DNA of 64,000 bases from Pseudolachnospira sp051055405 (GTDB lineage: Bacteria; Bacillota; Clostridia; Lachnospirales; Lachnospiraceae). The translations under genes were made by a program, and so were the position numbers. Shown piece by piece: positions 15,919 to 24,505 of this stretch; the first letter of the stretch is position 1; each line of letters begins with the position of its first letter. The notes beneath the pieces were generated by a model, which saw only the letters and a program-made list of their open reading frames with translations, was not told where the DNA came from and made no database searches. The stretch is from the NCBI RefSeq assembly GCF_051055405.1, contig NZ_CP167068.1:2170001-2234000 (forward strand), written 5' to 3'.

Positions 15919-16905
15919 TCACTCCTCTTTCCTCCCGTCTGCATCAAAAGACGGGGCTTTCATACTTTTCGGCCAGTTCCCGGCAATCATCCCGGCAATC
16001 TCCTCCAAAAACGAATTTCTTTTTTTCTTTTTCGGATAGACCAGAACAATCTCCCGCTTTAATTTCGGTTTTTCCAGTGGAAATACATGCACTTTCTTAT
16101 CCGTTCTTTCCAACAGCAGACGGGACGCCGTGCCATTGCACATCCCAAAGGCCTTATTTCTCAGCACCATACTATTCACCACATCCTGGGAAGGCCCTTC
16201 CCCAAACACTTTAAACGTGCGGTGGTGATCCATAAAATATTTTCGGATTTTTTTCGAAACGCCACTCTCCATGGGGTGCATGACAATGGGGACATGGGAC
16301 AGTTCTAAAATATCAACCCCTTTTTGAAACTTCTCTACATACTGATCATATTCGTCGGCAAAATAGAGACGCATCACTTCCTCTGTAATGATAATACAGT
16401 CTTCATCCTGACTTAAAGGAACCACCTCTAGCTGTTCCCGAATCGAATCCTCTACACCGGTAAAACCAGCGATCGCAAAATCCAATTCATTCCTGGACAA
16501 CCGTTCTAAAATCTCCAGATTAAATCCAGTCTCAATGTGAAAAGATACATTAGGATACCGCCTCCCAATTTCGATAATCGGAAGGTTCTGCATAACCAGA
16601 GACACCAGCGGTTCAAAGATTCCTAGGGATACCCGAATATCAGCATTGTTTTCCAGGCTGCTCATATCCTGAGCCAATTCTTGATAAATCCGTTCAATTT
16701 CCTCTGCCGCCAGCAGAATCCGCTCTCCTGCCGGCGTCAGTTTTAGCTTCGGCTTCCGAACTAGCAGCATGACGCCATAATGTCTTTCCAATTTTTGAAT
16801 ATAAGCGCTTAAACTCTGTTGAGAAATATGCAGACTCTCCGCTGCTTTCGAAATGTTCAACTGACGGGCAATTTCAATAAAGTATTCCAGTGAAGGCTGA
16901 TCCAT
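15919..16905 (-). CDS. LysR family transcriptional regulator
   Basis: 328 aa. The N-terminal winged helix-turn-helix (residues 1-60: FIEIARQLNISKAAESLHISQQSLSAYIQKLE) and a type 2 periplasmic-binding effector domain (about 90-295) define the family. The ATG at 16905 has AAAAAGGAG seven bases upstream; the frame open to 17172 runs through the promoter and was rejected. The stop overlaps the esterase start. The operon has its own promoter with a tandem 13-bp repeat just upstream, which may be where the protein acts on its own promoter (inference). Confidence 0.9.
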   Translation of the reverse strand: MDQPSLEYFIEIARQLNISKAAESLHISQQSLSAYIQKLERHYGVMLLVRKPKLKLTPAGERILLAAEEIERIYQELAQDMSSLENNADIRVSLGIFEPLVSLVMQNLPIIEIGRRYPNVSFHIETGFNLEILERLSRNELDFAIAGFTGVEDSIREQLEVVPLSQDEDCIIITEEVMRLYFADEYDQYVEKFQKGVDILELSHVPIVMHPMESGVSKKIRKYFMDHHRTFKVFGEGPSQDVVNSMVLRNKAFGMCNGTASRLLLERTDKKVHVFPLEKPKLKREIVLVYPKKKKRNSFLEEIAGMIAGNWPKSMKAPSFDADGRKEE

Positions 16906-16972
16906 AGACAACTCCTTTTTACGATAAAAGCTAGTCTCCGTGCGAGAATGCGGGGCAATCCGCAAGGCTTTT

Positions 16973-17001
16973 ATTGTATCACAGTCCCTAAAAGGATTCA
17001 A
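16973..17001 (-). promoter_or_regulatory. Promoter of the lysR-esterase operon
   Basis: On the minus strand TTGAAT (16996-17001), a 17-base spacer and TACAAT (16973-16978). Confidence 0.7.
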
Positions 17002-17013
17002 CGCAGCGCGTAT

Positions 17014-17039
17014 GCCTTGCAAATAGGCCTTGCAAATAG
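17014..17039. repeat. Perfect tandem duplication of a 13-bp unit
   Basis: GCCTTGCAAATAG occurs twice head to tail (17014-17026 and 17027-17039), starting 12 bases upstream of the -35 box of the lysR promoter. The position fits a regulator-binding site. Confidence 0.8.
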
Positions 17040-17087
17040 AAAATATATTTTGTATGAAAACTCTATCTATTCTTTCAAAAAGGAGGA

Positions 17088-17122
17088 AAGCAGCCCCAGT
17101 AACATAATTGCTGAGGCTGCTT
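17088..17122 (-). terminator. Terminator of the ABC importer/hydrolase operon
   Basis: AAGCAGCC (17088-17095) pairs with GGCTGCTT (17115-17122), extended by inner pairing CAG/CTG with one wobble to about 12 bp. On the minus strand it is followed by TCCTCCTTTTTG. It lies just past the metallo-hydrolase stop. Confidence 0.65.
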
Positions 17123-17126
17123 GTTG

Positions 17127-17747
17127 CTACAATTCTCGATGATTTTTGGGCATTCCATGACAAGGACACCACGAGCCAAAGCTATAAAGAGAGACTTTTT
17201 GTAAAGACTGTATTGCCTTCTCCATATCCTCGGTCATATCCGCCCTGGGACCCGTCACGCTTCCTGACTCAGTCGAACAGCAATCTCCTGCAAAAAGGCA
17301 ATCCTGATAAAGAATACACACATGGCCAGCCGTATGACCTGGGGCAGGAATTACCTGATATTCTTCCAGTTTTTCCGGATAGATTTCCACCTTTGGCGGT
17401 ACAAAATCCCGAAACATCTCCGCTTTTTGGGGAAGACGCGCTCGTTCTCCAGTCAAATACGCATTCTCTTCCGCCGAAACATAGACCTGGCAGGACGTCT
17501 GTTCCTGCAGCATCCGGGCATTTCCAATATGATCCATGTCCGTATGCGTCAAGAAAATCCGATGGAGATCTTCCGGCAAAAATCCTAATTCTCGGATTTC
17601 TGCCAGAATATCTTCCCCTCGCCCCGGAAGGCTCGTATCAATTAACGTCAAGCCCTGGTTATCTCGCACCAGATAGCAGTGAAACCCAGGCGCCCGCCCT
17701 TTTGCTCTGGACGCTTCCAAAAGCCAGATATTTTCCGCCAGTTTCAT
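17127..17747 (-). CDS. Metallo-beta-lactamase-fold hydrolase
   Basis: 206 aa cytoplasmic hydrolase of the MBL superfamily. Metal motif LTHTDMDHIG (His68, Asp70, Asp72, His73) is an HxDxDH variant of HxHxDH, followed by PGHTAGH near 130 and AGDCC near 152. The ATG at 17747 has AGGAGGG nine bases upstream; a start at 17780 lacks this. It is the last gene of the operon with the dipeptide-type importer, so it may process the imported compound (for example a lactone, thioester or amide; inference). Confidence 0.85.
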   Translation of the reverse strand: MKLAENIWLLEASRAKGRAPGFHCYLVRDNQGLTLIDTSLPGRGEDILAEIRELGFLPEDLHRIFLTHTDMDHIGNARMLQEQTSCQVYVSAEENAYLTGERARLPQKAEMFRDFVPPKVEIYPEKLEEYQVIPAPGHTAGHVCILYQDCLFAGDCCSTESGSVTGPRADMTEDMEKAIQSLQKVSLYSFGSWCPCHGMPKNHREL

Positions 17748-17794
17748 AATGTCTTCCCTCCTAGCCCATTGGTCAATCACCGCTCATTTTCTAC

Positions 17795-19444
17795 TTACTC
17801 AAAGTATGCCTTCGAGAAATCTACGTTCGGCCGGAATACCATTCCCTTCAGGTTGGAAGCTACCAAGTTCAGATCAAACATATCTGCAATTCCCTTTGCA
17901 ATATACTGAGATGCGATTTCATTCTGCAAATCCACATAAATCTGAACTCTAGCGCTTTCATCCGCCTCCGCAAAGGCTGCGTTGATCAGCTGATCGATCT
18001 TATCCGACATCTCTGTACCTGCATAACGGAACATTCCGTTTCCACCACCCTGAGGATTGTTTACCTTACTGAGGAAAGTGTTCATCGCTGAAGACGGCTC
18101 ATTGAGCTGACCCATGTTGCCTAGGAATACGTCAAAATCGTCTCCCTTAGTCTCCAGGCGCCAGGTGTTGAAAGCGGCAGACTCCATAAATTCTACCTCA
18201 AGAGTAATTCCAGCCTTTTCCATCATGGCAGGCATCGCTTCTGCCATCGCACGGCGAAACGCATTGGAATCGCAGACCAGTTTTACCGTAATGCCGTCGG
18301 GATATCCAGCTTCCGCCAACAAAGCTTTGGCTCCTTCCGGATCGTATTTATAAGCATTATCGCCTTCCAGAGTCGCGCTGTACCACATGTTGGACGGCAG
18401 GATACTAGTAGAAGTCGAGCCGGATACATCAAAGGCAATCAGCGCCAAAGTCTCGCTGTCGATGGAATTCATGATCGCTTGGCGAACTTTGATATCCTTC
18501 ATCTTCTCGCTGCTGACATTGATTCCAAAATAGTAGATTGCCTGGGACACATCTGCTTTCCAAGTGGAAATATTCTCCACCTCGCCGTTTACCACACGGT
18601 TGATATCCTCGGTAGCGGCGCTCTTATTTACATCAACGGCGCCATTTTCCAGCTCCACCATACGAACCGAAGACTCTGTGATAATCCGAAACTCCATATT
18701 TTTGATATAAGGAGCGCCTCTCCAGTAAGTCTCGTTGGCCGTAAAGCCTACGCTGACGCCAGCCTGCCAATTGGTGGCGACAAAGGGACCGGTACCGGTG
18801 ATTCCTTCTCCGCGGGCAGCTTCCTCTGCATAAACAGCAGGATCCACGATAAAGATATTGGACATGGTATAAGGCAGGGTTCCAAATTCAATCAAAGTAG
18901 GAATATGAACCGTATAGTCGTCTACCTTTTCCACTTTCTCCACGTCTACATTCGCCAAATAACCCTTTGCAGAGGCGCTCTCCGCCGACGCGGTTTTCAT
19001 GGTAAAGATCACGGCGTCCGCATTGAACGGATTGCCGTTGCTGAAGGTAACGTCTTTGCGCAGATGGAAGATGCATCCCTTGTTGTCATCGTCAAATTCC
19101 CAGCTTTCCGCCAGCCAGGGAATTAACTCTCCGTTCTCATCATAAGTGGTCAACGCCTCCAGCGACTGGCAGGACAACACCAGCTGCGGTCCCATGGGGC
19201 CGGACCAGGGATTCATGGTACCCGGATCGGAATTCATGGCAAATACCAGCGTATCCTTGCTGGAAGTGATCTCGCCGGACGCAGCTTCCGTGGTCTCGCC
19301 TCCCGCCGTCTCCGAACCGGCTGCTGTGGTTCCCGCCGCAACGGTTGTTCCAGCAGGCGATGTCTCCCCGCTGCTTCCCGAGCAAGCCGTCAGCACCATC
19401 GACATTGCCAGTAACGACGCCATTAAGATTTTTCCTTTTTTCAT
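17795..19444 (-). CDS. ABC transporter substrate-binding lipoprotein, family 5
   Basis: 549 aa extracellular binding protein. The signal peptide ends in LTAC (lipidated Cys21) and is followed by a low-complexity Ser/Thr/Ala/Gly linker (about 22-60). The SBP_bac_5 signature AESWEFDDDNKGCIFHLRKDVTF lies near 105-127. It is the receptor of the importer encoded immediately upstream; the ATPase stop is 21 bases before this start region. Dipeptides, oligopeptides, heme, nickel complexes and glutathione are known substrates of the family, and the choice cannot be made here. Confidence 0.93.
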   Translation of the reverse strand: MKKGKILMASLLAMSMVLTACSGSSGETSPAGTTVAAGTTAAGSETAGGETTEAASGEITSSKDTLVFAMNSDPGTMNPWSGPMGPQLVLSCQSLEALTTYDENGELIPWLAESWEFDDDNKGCIFHLRKDVTFSNGNPFNADAVIFTMKTASAESASAKGYLANVDVEKVEKVDDYTVHIPTLIEFGTLPYTMSNIFIVDPAVYAEEAARGEGITGTGPFVATNWQAGVSVGFTANETYWRGAPYIKNMEFRIITESSVRMVELENGAVDVNKSAATEDINRVVNGEVENISTWKADVSQAIYYFGINVSSEKMKDIKVRQAIMNSIDSETLALIAFDVSGSTSTSILPSNMWYSATLEGDNAYKYDPEGAKALLAEAGYPDGITVKLVCDSNAFRRAMAEAMPAMMEKAGITLEVEFMESAAFNTWRLETKGDDFDVFLGNMGQLNEPSSAMNTFLSKVNNPQGGGNGMFRYAGTEMSDKIDQLINAAFAEADESARVQIYVDLQNEIASQYIAKGIADMFDLNLVASNLKGMVFRPNVDFSKAYFE

Positions 19445-19465
19445 GCTGTTTCTCCTTTTCCTTTT

Positions 19466-20443
19466 TTATTTATCAATATGATTGATATCCTTTGCAAGAT
19501 GGCAGGCCACAAAATGTCCGGGCCGTATCTCCTCCAGTTTTGGCGCTTCGCCCAAGCACGCGTCCGTCGCATAGAGACAACGCTTGGCAAAGCGGCAGCA
19601 GGGTTTCGGGTTGATGGGCGAAACGATTTCTCCCTTCAGCAAAATCCGCTGCTTCTTCTCCCCCACTTTGGGAATGGGCACCGCCGACAGGAGAGCCTGG
19701 GTATAAGGGTGCAGCGGGTGGGCAAAAAGATCGTCCGTATCACTCCACTCTACCGTCTGCCCCAGATACATCACCATGATTTGGTGAGATAGGTATTTTA
19801 CTACCGACAGGTCATGGGAAATAAACATATAGGTTAATCCCCGCTCCTTCTGTAAATCCTGAAGCAGGTTGATAATCTGAGCCTGGATGGACACGTCCAA
19901 GGCTGAAACCGGTTCGTCGCAGACGACAAAATCCGGATTCATAGCAATCGCGCGAGCCACGCCGATCCTCTGGCGCCGTCCGCCGTCCAGCTCATGGGGA
20001 TAGGAATCGCCCAATCGTTCCGCCAGGCCAACGGTATCCATCAATTCCCGAATCTTTTTTTCTCTTTCTGCCTTAGGAATCCCCCCGTTTTCCAAAGGCT
20101 CGGAAATGATCTGCCGCACGGACATCCGGGGATTCAGGGAAGAAAAGGGATCTTGGAAGATAATTTGCATCTCGTTGCGCAGTTCTTTTAACTGTTTTTT
20201 ATCCACATGGGTAATATCTTTCCCTTTATACAAGATCTTTCCATCTGTGCTTTCCAGCAGATGAAGAACGACACGACCCAATGTGGATTTTCCACAGCCA
20301 GATTCCCCTACCACGCCCAAAGTCGTTCCTTTTTCGATCGTGAAGTTGATATTATCCACGGCATGAAGCTGTCCAGCCGCCGTCTGAAAATATTTTTTCA
20401 GCCCAACTGCTTCTAACAGAATTTCTTTTGCCAAATCATTCAC
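19466..20443 (-). CDS. Peptide-type ABC transporter ATPase, DppF/OppF
   Basis: About 325 aa. Walker A GESGCGKST near 50, Walker B DFVVCDEPVSALD near 172 and the oligopeptide C-terminal extension with CxxAKRCLYATDAC (iron-sulfur/cysteine motif of the OppD/F group) near 290. The signature LDGGRRQRIGVARA replaces the usual LSGGQ by LDGGR, a mild deviation. The start may be the GTG at 20443, overlapping the dppD gene, or the TTG at 20434, which has better spacing from AAGG. It pairs with the next ATPase. Confidence 0.92.
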   Translation of the reverse strand: MNDLAKEILLEAVGLKKYFQTAAGQLHAVDNINFTIEKGTTLGVVGESGCGKSTLGRVVLHLLESTDGKILYKGKDITHVDKKQLKELRNEMQIIFQDPFSSLNPRMSVRQIISEPLENGGIPKAEREKKIRELMDTVGLAERLGDSYPHELDGGRRQRIGVARAIAMNPDFVVCDEPVSALDVSIQAQIINLLQDLQKERGLTYMFISHDLSVVKYLSHQIMVMYLGQTVEWSDTDDLFAHPLHPYTQALLSAVPIPKVGEKKQRILLKGEIVSPINPKPCCRFAKRCLYATDACLGEAPKLEEIRPGHFVACHLAKDINHIDK

Positions 20444-21416
20444 CTTCCTTTCCCGAAAATAGGTGACAGCGTACCATATGACCAGGCGCAATTTCTACCA
20501 GTTCTGGCTCTTTCGCCTCGCAGACCGCCATTTTCTTCTTGCATCTCGGACAGAATTTACATCCGGCAGGCAGATTGGCCGGATCCGGCATCAGCCCGTC
20601 GATGGGTATCAGGCGATCCTGCTTCATATCAAGACTTGGAATCGCGCCAAAAAGGCCCACCGTATAGGGATGGCTGGTCTGATTAAAGATCTGTTCGGTC
20701 GTACCGGATTCCACGATCTGTCCTGCATAGATCACAGCCACACGGTCGCACATATCGGCAATGACGCCTAAATCGTGGGTGATGAGAAGCATGGAAGTAC
20801 CCAATTCTTCTCGGATTCTGGTGATCATATCCAACACCTGAGCCTGAATCGTCACATCCAGAGCCGTCGTCGGTTCATCGGCCAAAAGCAGCTCCGGACG
20901 GCAAACCAAGGCCATAGCGATCACGATTCTCTGTTTCATACCCCCAGAAAACTGATGGGGATAGTCGTGATAACGTTCTGCCGGAATTCCTACCATCTCC
21001 AGGGTTTCGCAGGCTTTTCGGTAAGCATCCTTCTTCGACAGTTTTTCATGGAGCAAGATACCCTCCATGATCTGTTCCCCCACGGTGTCGATGGGGTTCA
21101 GAGCTGTCATCGGATCCTGGAAGATCATGGAGATCTTATTTCCTCGGATTTTCCTTAGTTCATTTTGAGGCAGTTTTAAAATATCCTGACCGTTGTAGAG
21201 AATGCTTCCGCTTACGATTTTGGCCGGAGGCTCCTGCAGCAGCCGAAGAATTCCCAGGGAAATCGTGGTTTTCCCCGCGCCTGTCTCTCCTACCAGCCCA
21301 AGGGTCTCTCCTTTCTGAATTTCGAGAGAAACTCCATTGACGGCGCGTACCGTCCTCTTGTGCATACAATAGTGAATGGTTAAATCTTTTATCTCCAATA
21401 AGGTTTCTTTTTCCAT
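20436..21416 (-). CDS. Peptide-type ABC transporter ATPase, DppD/OppD
   Basis: 326 aa ATPase with Walker A GETGAGKTT near 40, signature FSGGMKQR near 160 and Walker B LLLADEPTTALD near 178. The C-terminal oligo_HPY region carries CKFCPRCKKKMAVC. It energises import with DppF, DppB and DppC. The ATG has GGGAGGAAG upstream. Its stop overlaps or abuts the dppF start. Confidence 0.94.
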   Translation of the reverse strand: MEKETLLEIKDLTIHYCMHKRTVRAVNGVSLEIQKGETLGLVGETGAGKTTISLGILRLLQEPPAKIVSGSILYNGQDILKLPQNELRKIRGNKISMIFQDPMTALNPIDTVGEQIMEGILLHEKLSKKDAYRKACETLEMVGIPAERYHDYPHQFSGGMKQRIVIAMALVCRPELLLADEPTTALDVTIQAQVLDMITRIREELGTSMLLITHDLGVIADMCDRVAVIYAGQIVESGTTEQIFNQTSHPYTVGLFGAIPSLDMKQDRLIPIDGLMPDPANLPAGCKFCPRCKKKMAVCEAKEPELVEIAPGHMVRCHLFSGKEGE

Positions 21417-21428
21417 GTGCTTCCTCCC

Positions 21429-22268
21429 TTAATCCCTTAGTTTCGGGTCCAGCGCATCCCGCACACCGTCGCCCACAATATTCAGAGAGAACAGAGTCAG
21501 CAGCATGGCAATTCCCGGTGCAATAACCATCCAGGGGTAGTCGCGCAGATAAGAGCGTCCGGCAGAAAGCATCGCACCCCATTCTGGAGCCGGCGGCTGA
21601 ACGCCCAGGCCCAAGAAGGAAAGGCCTGCCACCGACACGATTGCGCCGGAGATGGAAAGCGTCGTCTGCACGATGAGCGGAGCCAGAATATTGGGAATAA
21701 TATGCTTAAAAATAATCTTTGCCGTGGAGGAATTGGAAGCGGTAGCGGCTTCGACAAATTCCTGGTTTCGAAGCGCCAACACCGGTCCTCTGGCCACACG
21801 GGCTTTCATGGGGATACCGGAAATGATAACGGCTAGCATCGTATTCATCATGCCCGTGCCTAAAGTAGCTGCAATGGCGATAGCAAGAAGAATCGGAGGC
21901 ATTGCCATAAATACATCCAGTACACGCATCACTACATTGTCAAAGGTTCCGCCGAAGTAAGCGGATGTAGCGCCAATGATGGCTCCAAGCACCGTAGTCA
22001 CAACGGCAGAAATCAGGCCGATTTCCAGAGACATCCGTCCTCCGTAAAGGATACGGCTGAAGATATCCCGTCCATAATTATCTGTGCCGCATAAATGCTC
22101 TGCGCTGGGAGGCAGATAGCGATTGATAATTTCTCCTTCGTCCCATCCATAGGGAGCAATAATATTGGCAAAGATGACCGCCAGCACAATCAGCACAAAT
22201 AAAATTAGGCAGATAACCGTCAGGCGATTTTTACACAATCTGCGAAAAAAATCTTTGAATCCTGTCAT
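21429..22268 (-). CDS. Peptide-type ABC transporter permease, DppC/OppC
   Basis: 279 aa inner permease with about six membrane segments, the N-terminal OppC-type segment (residues 15-38) and the EAA loop AATASNSSTAKIIFKHIIPN near 188-207. The start codon overlaps the dppB stop by four bases (ATGA), showing translational coupling. Confidence 0.93.
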   Translation of the reverse strand: MTGFKDFFRRLCKNRLTVICLILFVLIVLAVIFANIIAPYGWDEGEIINRYLPPSAEHLCGTDNYGRDIFSRILYGGRMSLEIGLISAVVTTVLGAIIGATSAYFGGTFDNVVMRVLDVFMAMPPILLAIAIAATLGTGMMNTMLAVIISGIPMKARVARGPVLALRNQEFVEAATASNSSTAKIIFKHIIPNILAPLIVQTTLSISGAIVSVAGLSFLGLGVQPPAPEWGAMLSAGRSYLRDYPWMVIAPGIAMLLTLFSLNIVGDGVRDALDPKLRD

Positions 22269-23230
22269 GCCGCTTCCTCCTTTGCTTTTCTTTTTTTCGT
22301 CTTCGCAAACTGGGACCGGATTCTAGGGTCTACCACCGCATAGGCAATATCCACCAGTAAGTTTACCGTACAGAATCCAAAAGCAAGAAGAAGTAAAGAC
22401 CCTCGAACCATCGGGTAATCCCGGTAGTTGATGGAATCCATCATCAGCTTGCCGACTCCAGGCAGAGAAAAGATTTGTTCCACGATCATCGAGCCGCCAA
22501 GAAGGATTCCAAACTGCTGCCCAATCACTGTGATGATCGGAATCATCGCATTTTTCAACTGATGGTGCATGACGACCTTTCGCTCGCTCTGGCCCTTTGC
22601 CCTTGCCGTACGTATGTAATCCTGCCTCATGACCTCCAGCATGGAAGAACGGGTCATACGCATCTGACCGGCGCAGGCAGAAAAAGCAATGGTAATGATG
22701 GGAAGCACATAATATTCCCAACCACTGTTGCCGGAGGCAGGTAAGATCTTTAATCTCTGAGCAAATACAAATACCAGCAGCAAGCCAGTAAAAAAGTTTG
22801 GCATCGACACGCCGATCATACCAATCATGGTGGCCAGGTTATCCCAAATCGAATACTGGCGCACTGCCGATACAATGCCAGTGCCGATTCCCAGCACAGC
22901 AGTAAAAAATGCTCCCAAAAACGCAACCAGGACTGTGGTAGGAAATCGTTCAAAGATCGATTCCGTTACGCTTTTTCCGGTTTTCCAGCTAATACCGAAA
23001 TCCCCCTTTGTCACAATATCCTTCACATAGTTAAACCATTGCACTAGCAGAGGCTGATTCAGGCCCAGGTTCTCTCTTGTCTCTTCCAGAATGGCTTCTT
23101 CCGCATAATCGCCGGCAATGATAACCGCCGGGTCGCCAGGCGCCAGTGATAAGATCACGAACACCAGCAGAGACACACCGAGCAGTACCGGGATCATGGT
23201 CAGCACACGCTTCACGATAAATTTTGTCAT
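22265..23230 (-). CDS. Peptide-type ABC transporter permease, DppB/OppB
   Basis: 321 aa permease opening with the DppB pattern FIVKRVLTMIPVLLGVSLLVF and SLAPGDPA. The EAA loop RTARAKGQSERKVVMHHQLKN lies near 205-225. The ATG has GGAAAGGAG upstream and follows the ceramidase-like gene by 24 bases, within one operon. Confidence 0.94.
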   Translation of the reverse strand: MTKFIVKRVLTMIPVLLGVSLLVFVILSLAPGDPAVIIAGDYAEEAILEETRENLGLNQPLLVQWFNYVKDIVTKGDFGISWKTGKSVTESIFERFPTTVLVAFLGAFFTAVLGIGTGIVSAVRQYSIWDNLATMIGMIGVSMPNFFTGLLLVFVFAQRLKILPASGNSGWEYYVLPIITIAFSACAGQMRMTRSSMLEVMRQDYIRTARAKGQSERKVVMHHQLKNAMIPIITVIGQQFGILLGGSMIVEQIFSLPGVGKLMMDSINYRDYPMVRGSLLLLAFGFCTVNLLVDIAYAVVDPRIRSQFAKTKKRKAKEEAA

Positions 23231-23254
23231 TCTGCGTTCTCCTTTCCCCTTTCT

Positions 23255-24505
23255 TTATATTACGCCTGCAAATTCCTTTTCCAATTCACGGATCGCGCGT
23301 CTGGCCGCCATTTCATACTCTCCCTCTCCAGAGTCATCTTTGACATAAGCCGTCCATTGGCCTGCATGGGTGATAATCATGGTATTTCGGTAGGGCGATT
23401 CCTCCTTGATCCGCTGCCCAATGGCGTGGAAAATTTCACCATTGGTGGCCGCTATCGCCAGACTTCCTATCATAAACAATCCCACCCGAAACGCTACCGG
23501 GTCTTCATTAAAGGGTTTCGTCACCGCCTTTGCCGATACCTGGAAGGATTTTTTGCCGGCCCAAAGCGTTGCATATTCGGTCCACTCATCCACACTCTCC
23601 CAGGTATTCCAAACATCTCTTGCAAAACGATTTCCCATAAATTCCAAAATTACTGGACCAGCAGCTCCCAATTCCTTGGTTTCGATAGAACCGTCCGGAC
23701 GGACAATATTAACCCGCGACATCATCACCGGATTCATATCGCCCGCGCAGCCGCTGGTAAAGAGAACAACCGCCTGATCTCCCCATCCCTGCTCTAAAAT
23801 TCGGCAGGCCCGTCCGGGAAGGTCCCCGGAGATCTCTGTTCCAAGCCCTTCCGGATTGTTATGTATCATCATGCAGGCATGAACCGCGTAATTGTAAAGT
23901 ACGGCCAAGGGCTCTCCGTTCATTCGGTCAAAACGAACTAGATAGAGATCCCGGTCCGCGGGACCTCCGTTTCGGAATCCATAGGTTCCAGCTTTTGGCC
24001 CCAGCTCTTTTTCATTCCGGTTTACATTGAGGAAGCAATCGCTGCGGGCTACGCCCATCCGTACCGGTTCCAGCCGTTCCTCCGCCTGCCGGATCGCTCC
24101 GGGAATCAATTCCCGCAAAAACTTCCGGTAACGATTGATCTTTTCTGTAAACTCTTCTCCAAAAATCCGTTCAAAATCTACGTTATCCGCATAGAGCCCG
24201 CTGTGATTGTGAGTCGCCGTATAGACTACCTGTTCCTCTGGCACTCCGGCGCAATCCGCAATCAATTGGGTCACTTCCGTCGATTCCGGCACTCCCGGCA
24301 AATCCATCACAGCAAATACCAGGCGTGTTTCTTCATTTTGCACAATCAAAACACGAAAGTAAATATCTTCTGCGATTTTCCCACTAAAGACAGACGGTTT
24401 CCCCGGTGTCATATGATTCATAAAATGCGTGATCGGAAAATACTCCGGCGGCGGGGTGATACAAACCCTGACCGCTCCGGCATATAGCCGTTTCTTTTCA
24501 TTCAT
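23255..24505 (-). CDS. Neutral/alkaline ceramidase-like hydrolase
   Basis: 416 aa. The sequence matches the N-terminal catalytic part of neutral ceramidases: AGAVRVCITPP at the start, the zinc-ligand motif TATHNHSG (His99, His101), NVNRNE near 155, a second histidine region VHACMMIHNN near 210 and SGCAGDMNP near 252. It lacks the C-terminal domain of full-length ceramidases (about 650-700 aa) and any signal peptide, so it works in the cytoplasm. The family cleaves N-acyl amide bonds; the substrate may be an imported N-acylated compound (inference). The ATG has GGAGGAGG upstream and overlaps the preceding stop by four bases. Confidence 0.8.
   Translation of the reverse strand: MNEKKRLYAGAVRVCITPPPEYFPITHFMNHMTPGKPSVFSGKIAEDIYFRVLIVQNEETRLVFAVMDLPGVPESTEVTQLIADCAGVPEEQVVYTATHNHSGLYADNVDFERIFGEEFTEKINRYRKFLRELIPGAIRQAEERLEPVRMGVARSDCFLNVNRNEKELGPKAGTYGFRNGGPADRDLYLVRFDRMNGEPLAVLYNYAVHACMMIHNNPEGLGTEISGDLPGRACRILEQGWGDQAVVLFTSGCAGDMNPVMMSRVNIVRPDGSIETKELGAAGPVILEFMGNRFARDVWNTWESVDEWTEYATLWAGKKSFQVSAKAVTKPFNEDPVAFRVGLFMIGSLAIAATNGEIFHAIGQRIKEESPYRNTMIITHAGQWTAYVKDDSGEGEYEMAARRAIRELEKEFAGVI

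Noticed and set aside
16906..17172. N-terminal extension of the LysR protein
   Set aside because: The frame crosses the promoter and tandem repeat; the helix-turn-helix begins normally from the ATG at 16905.
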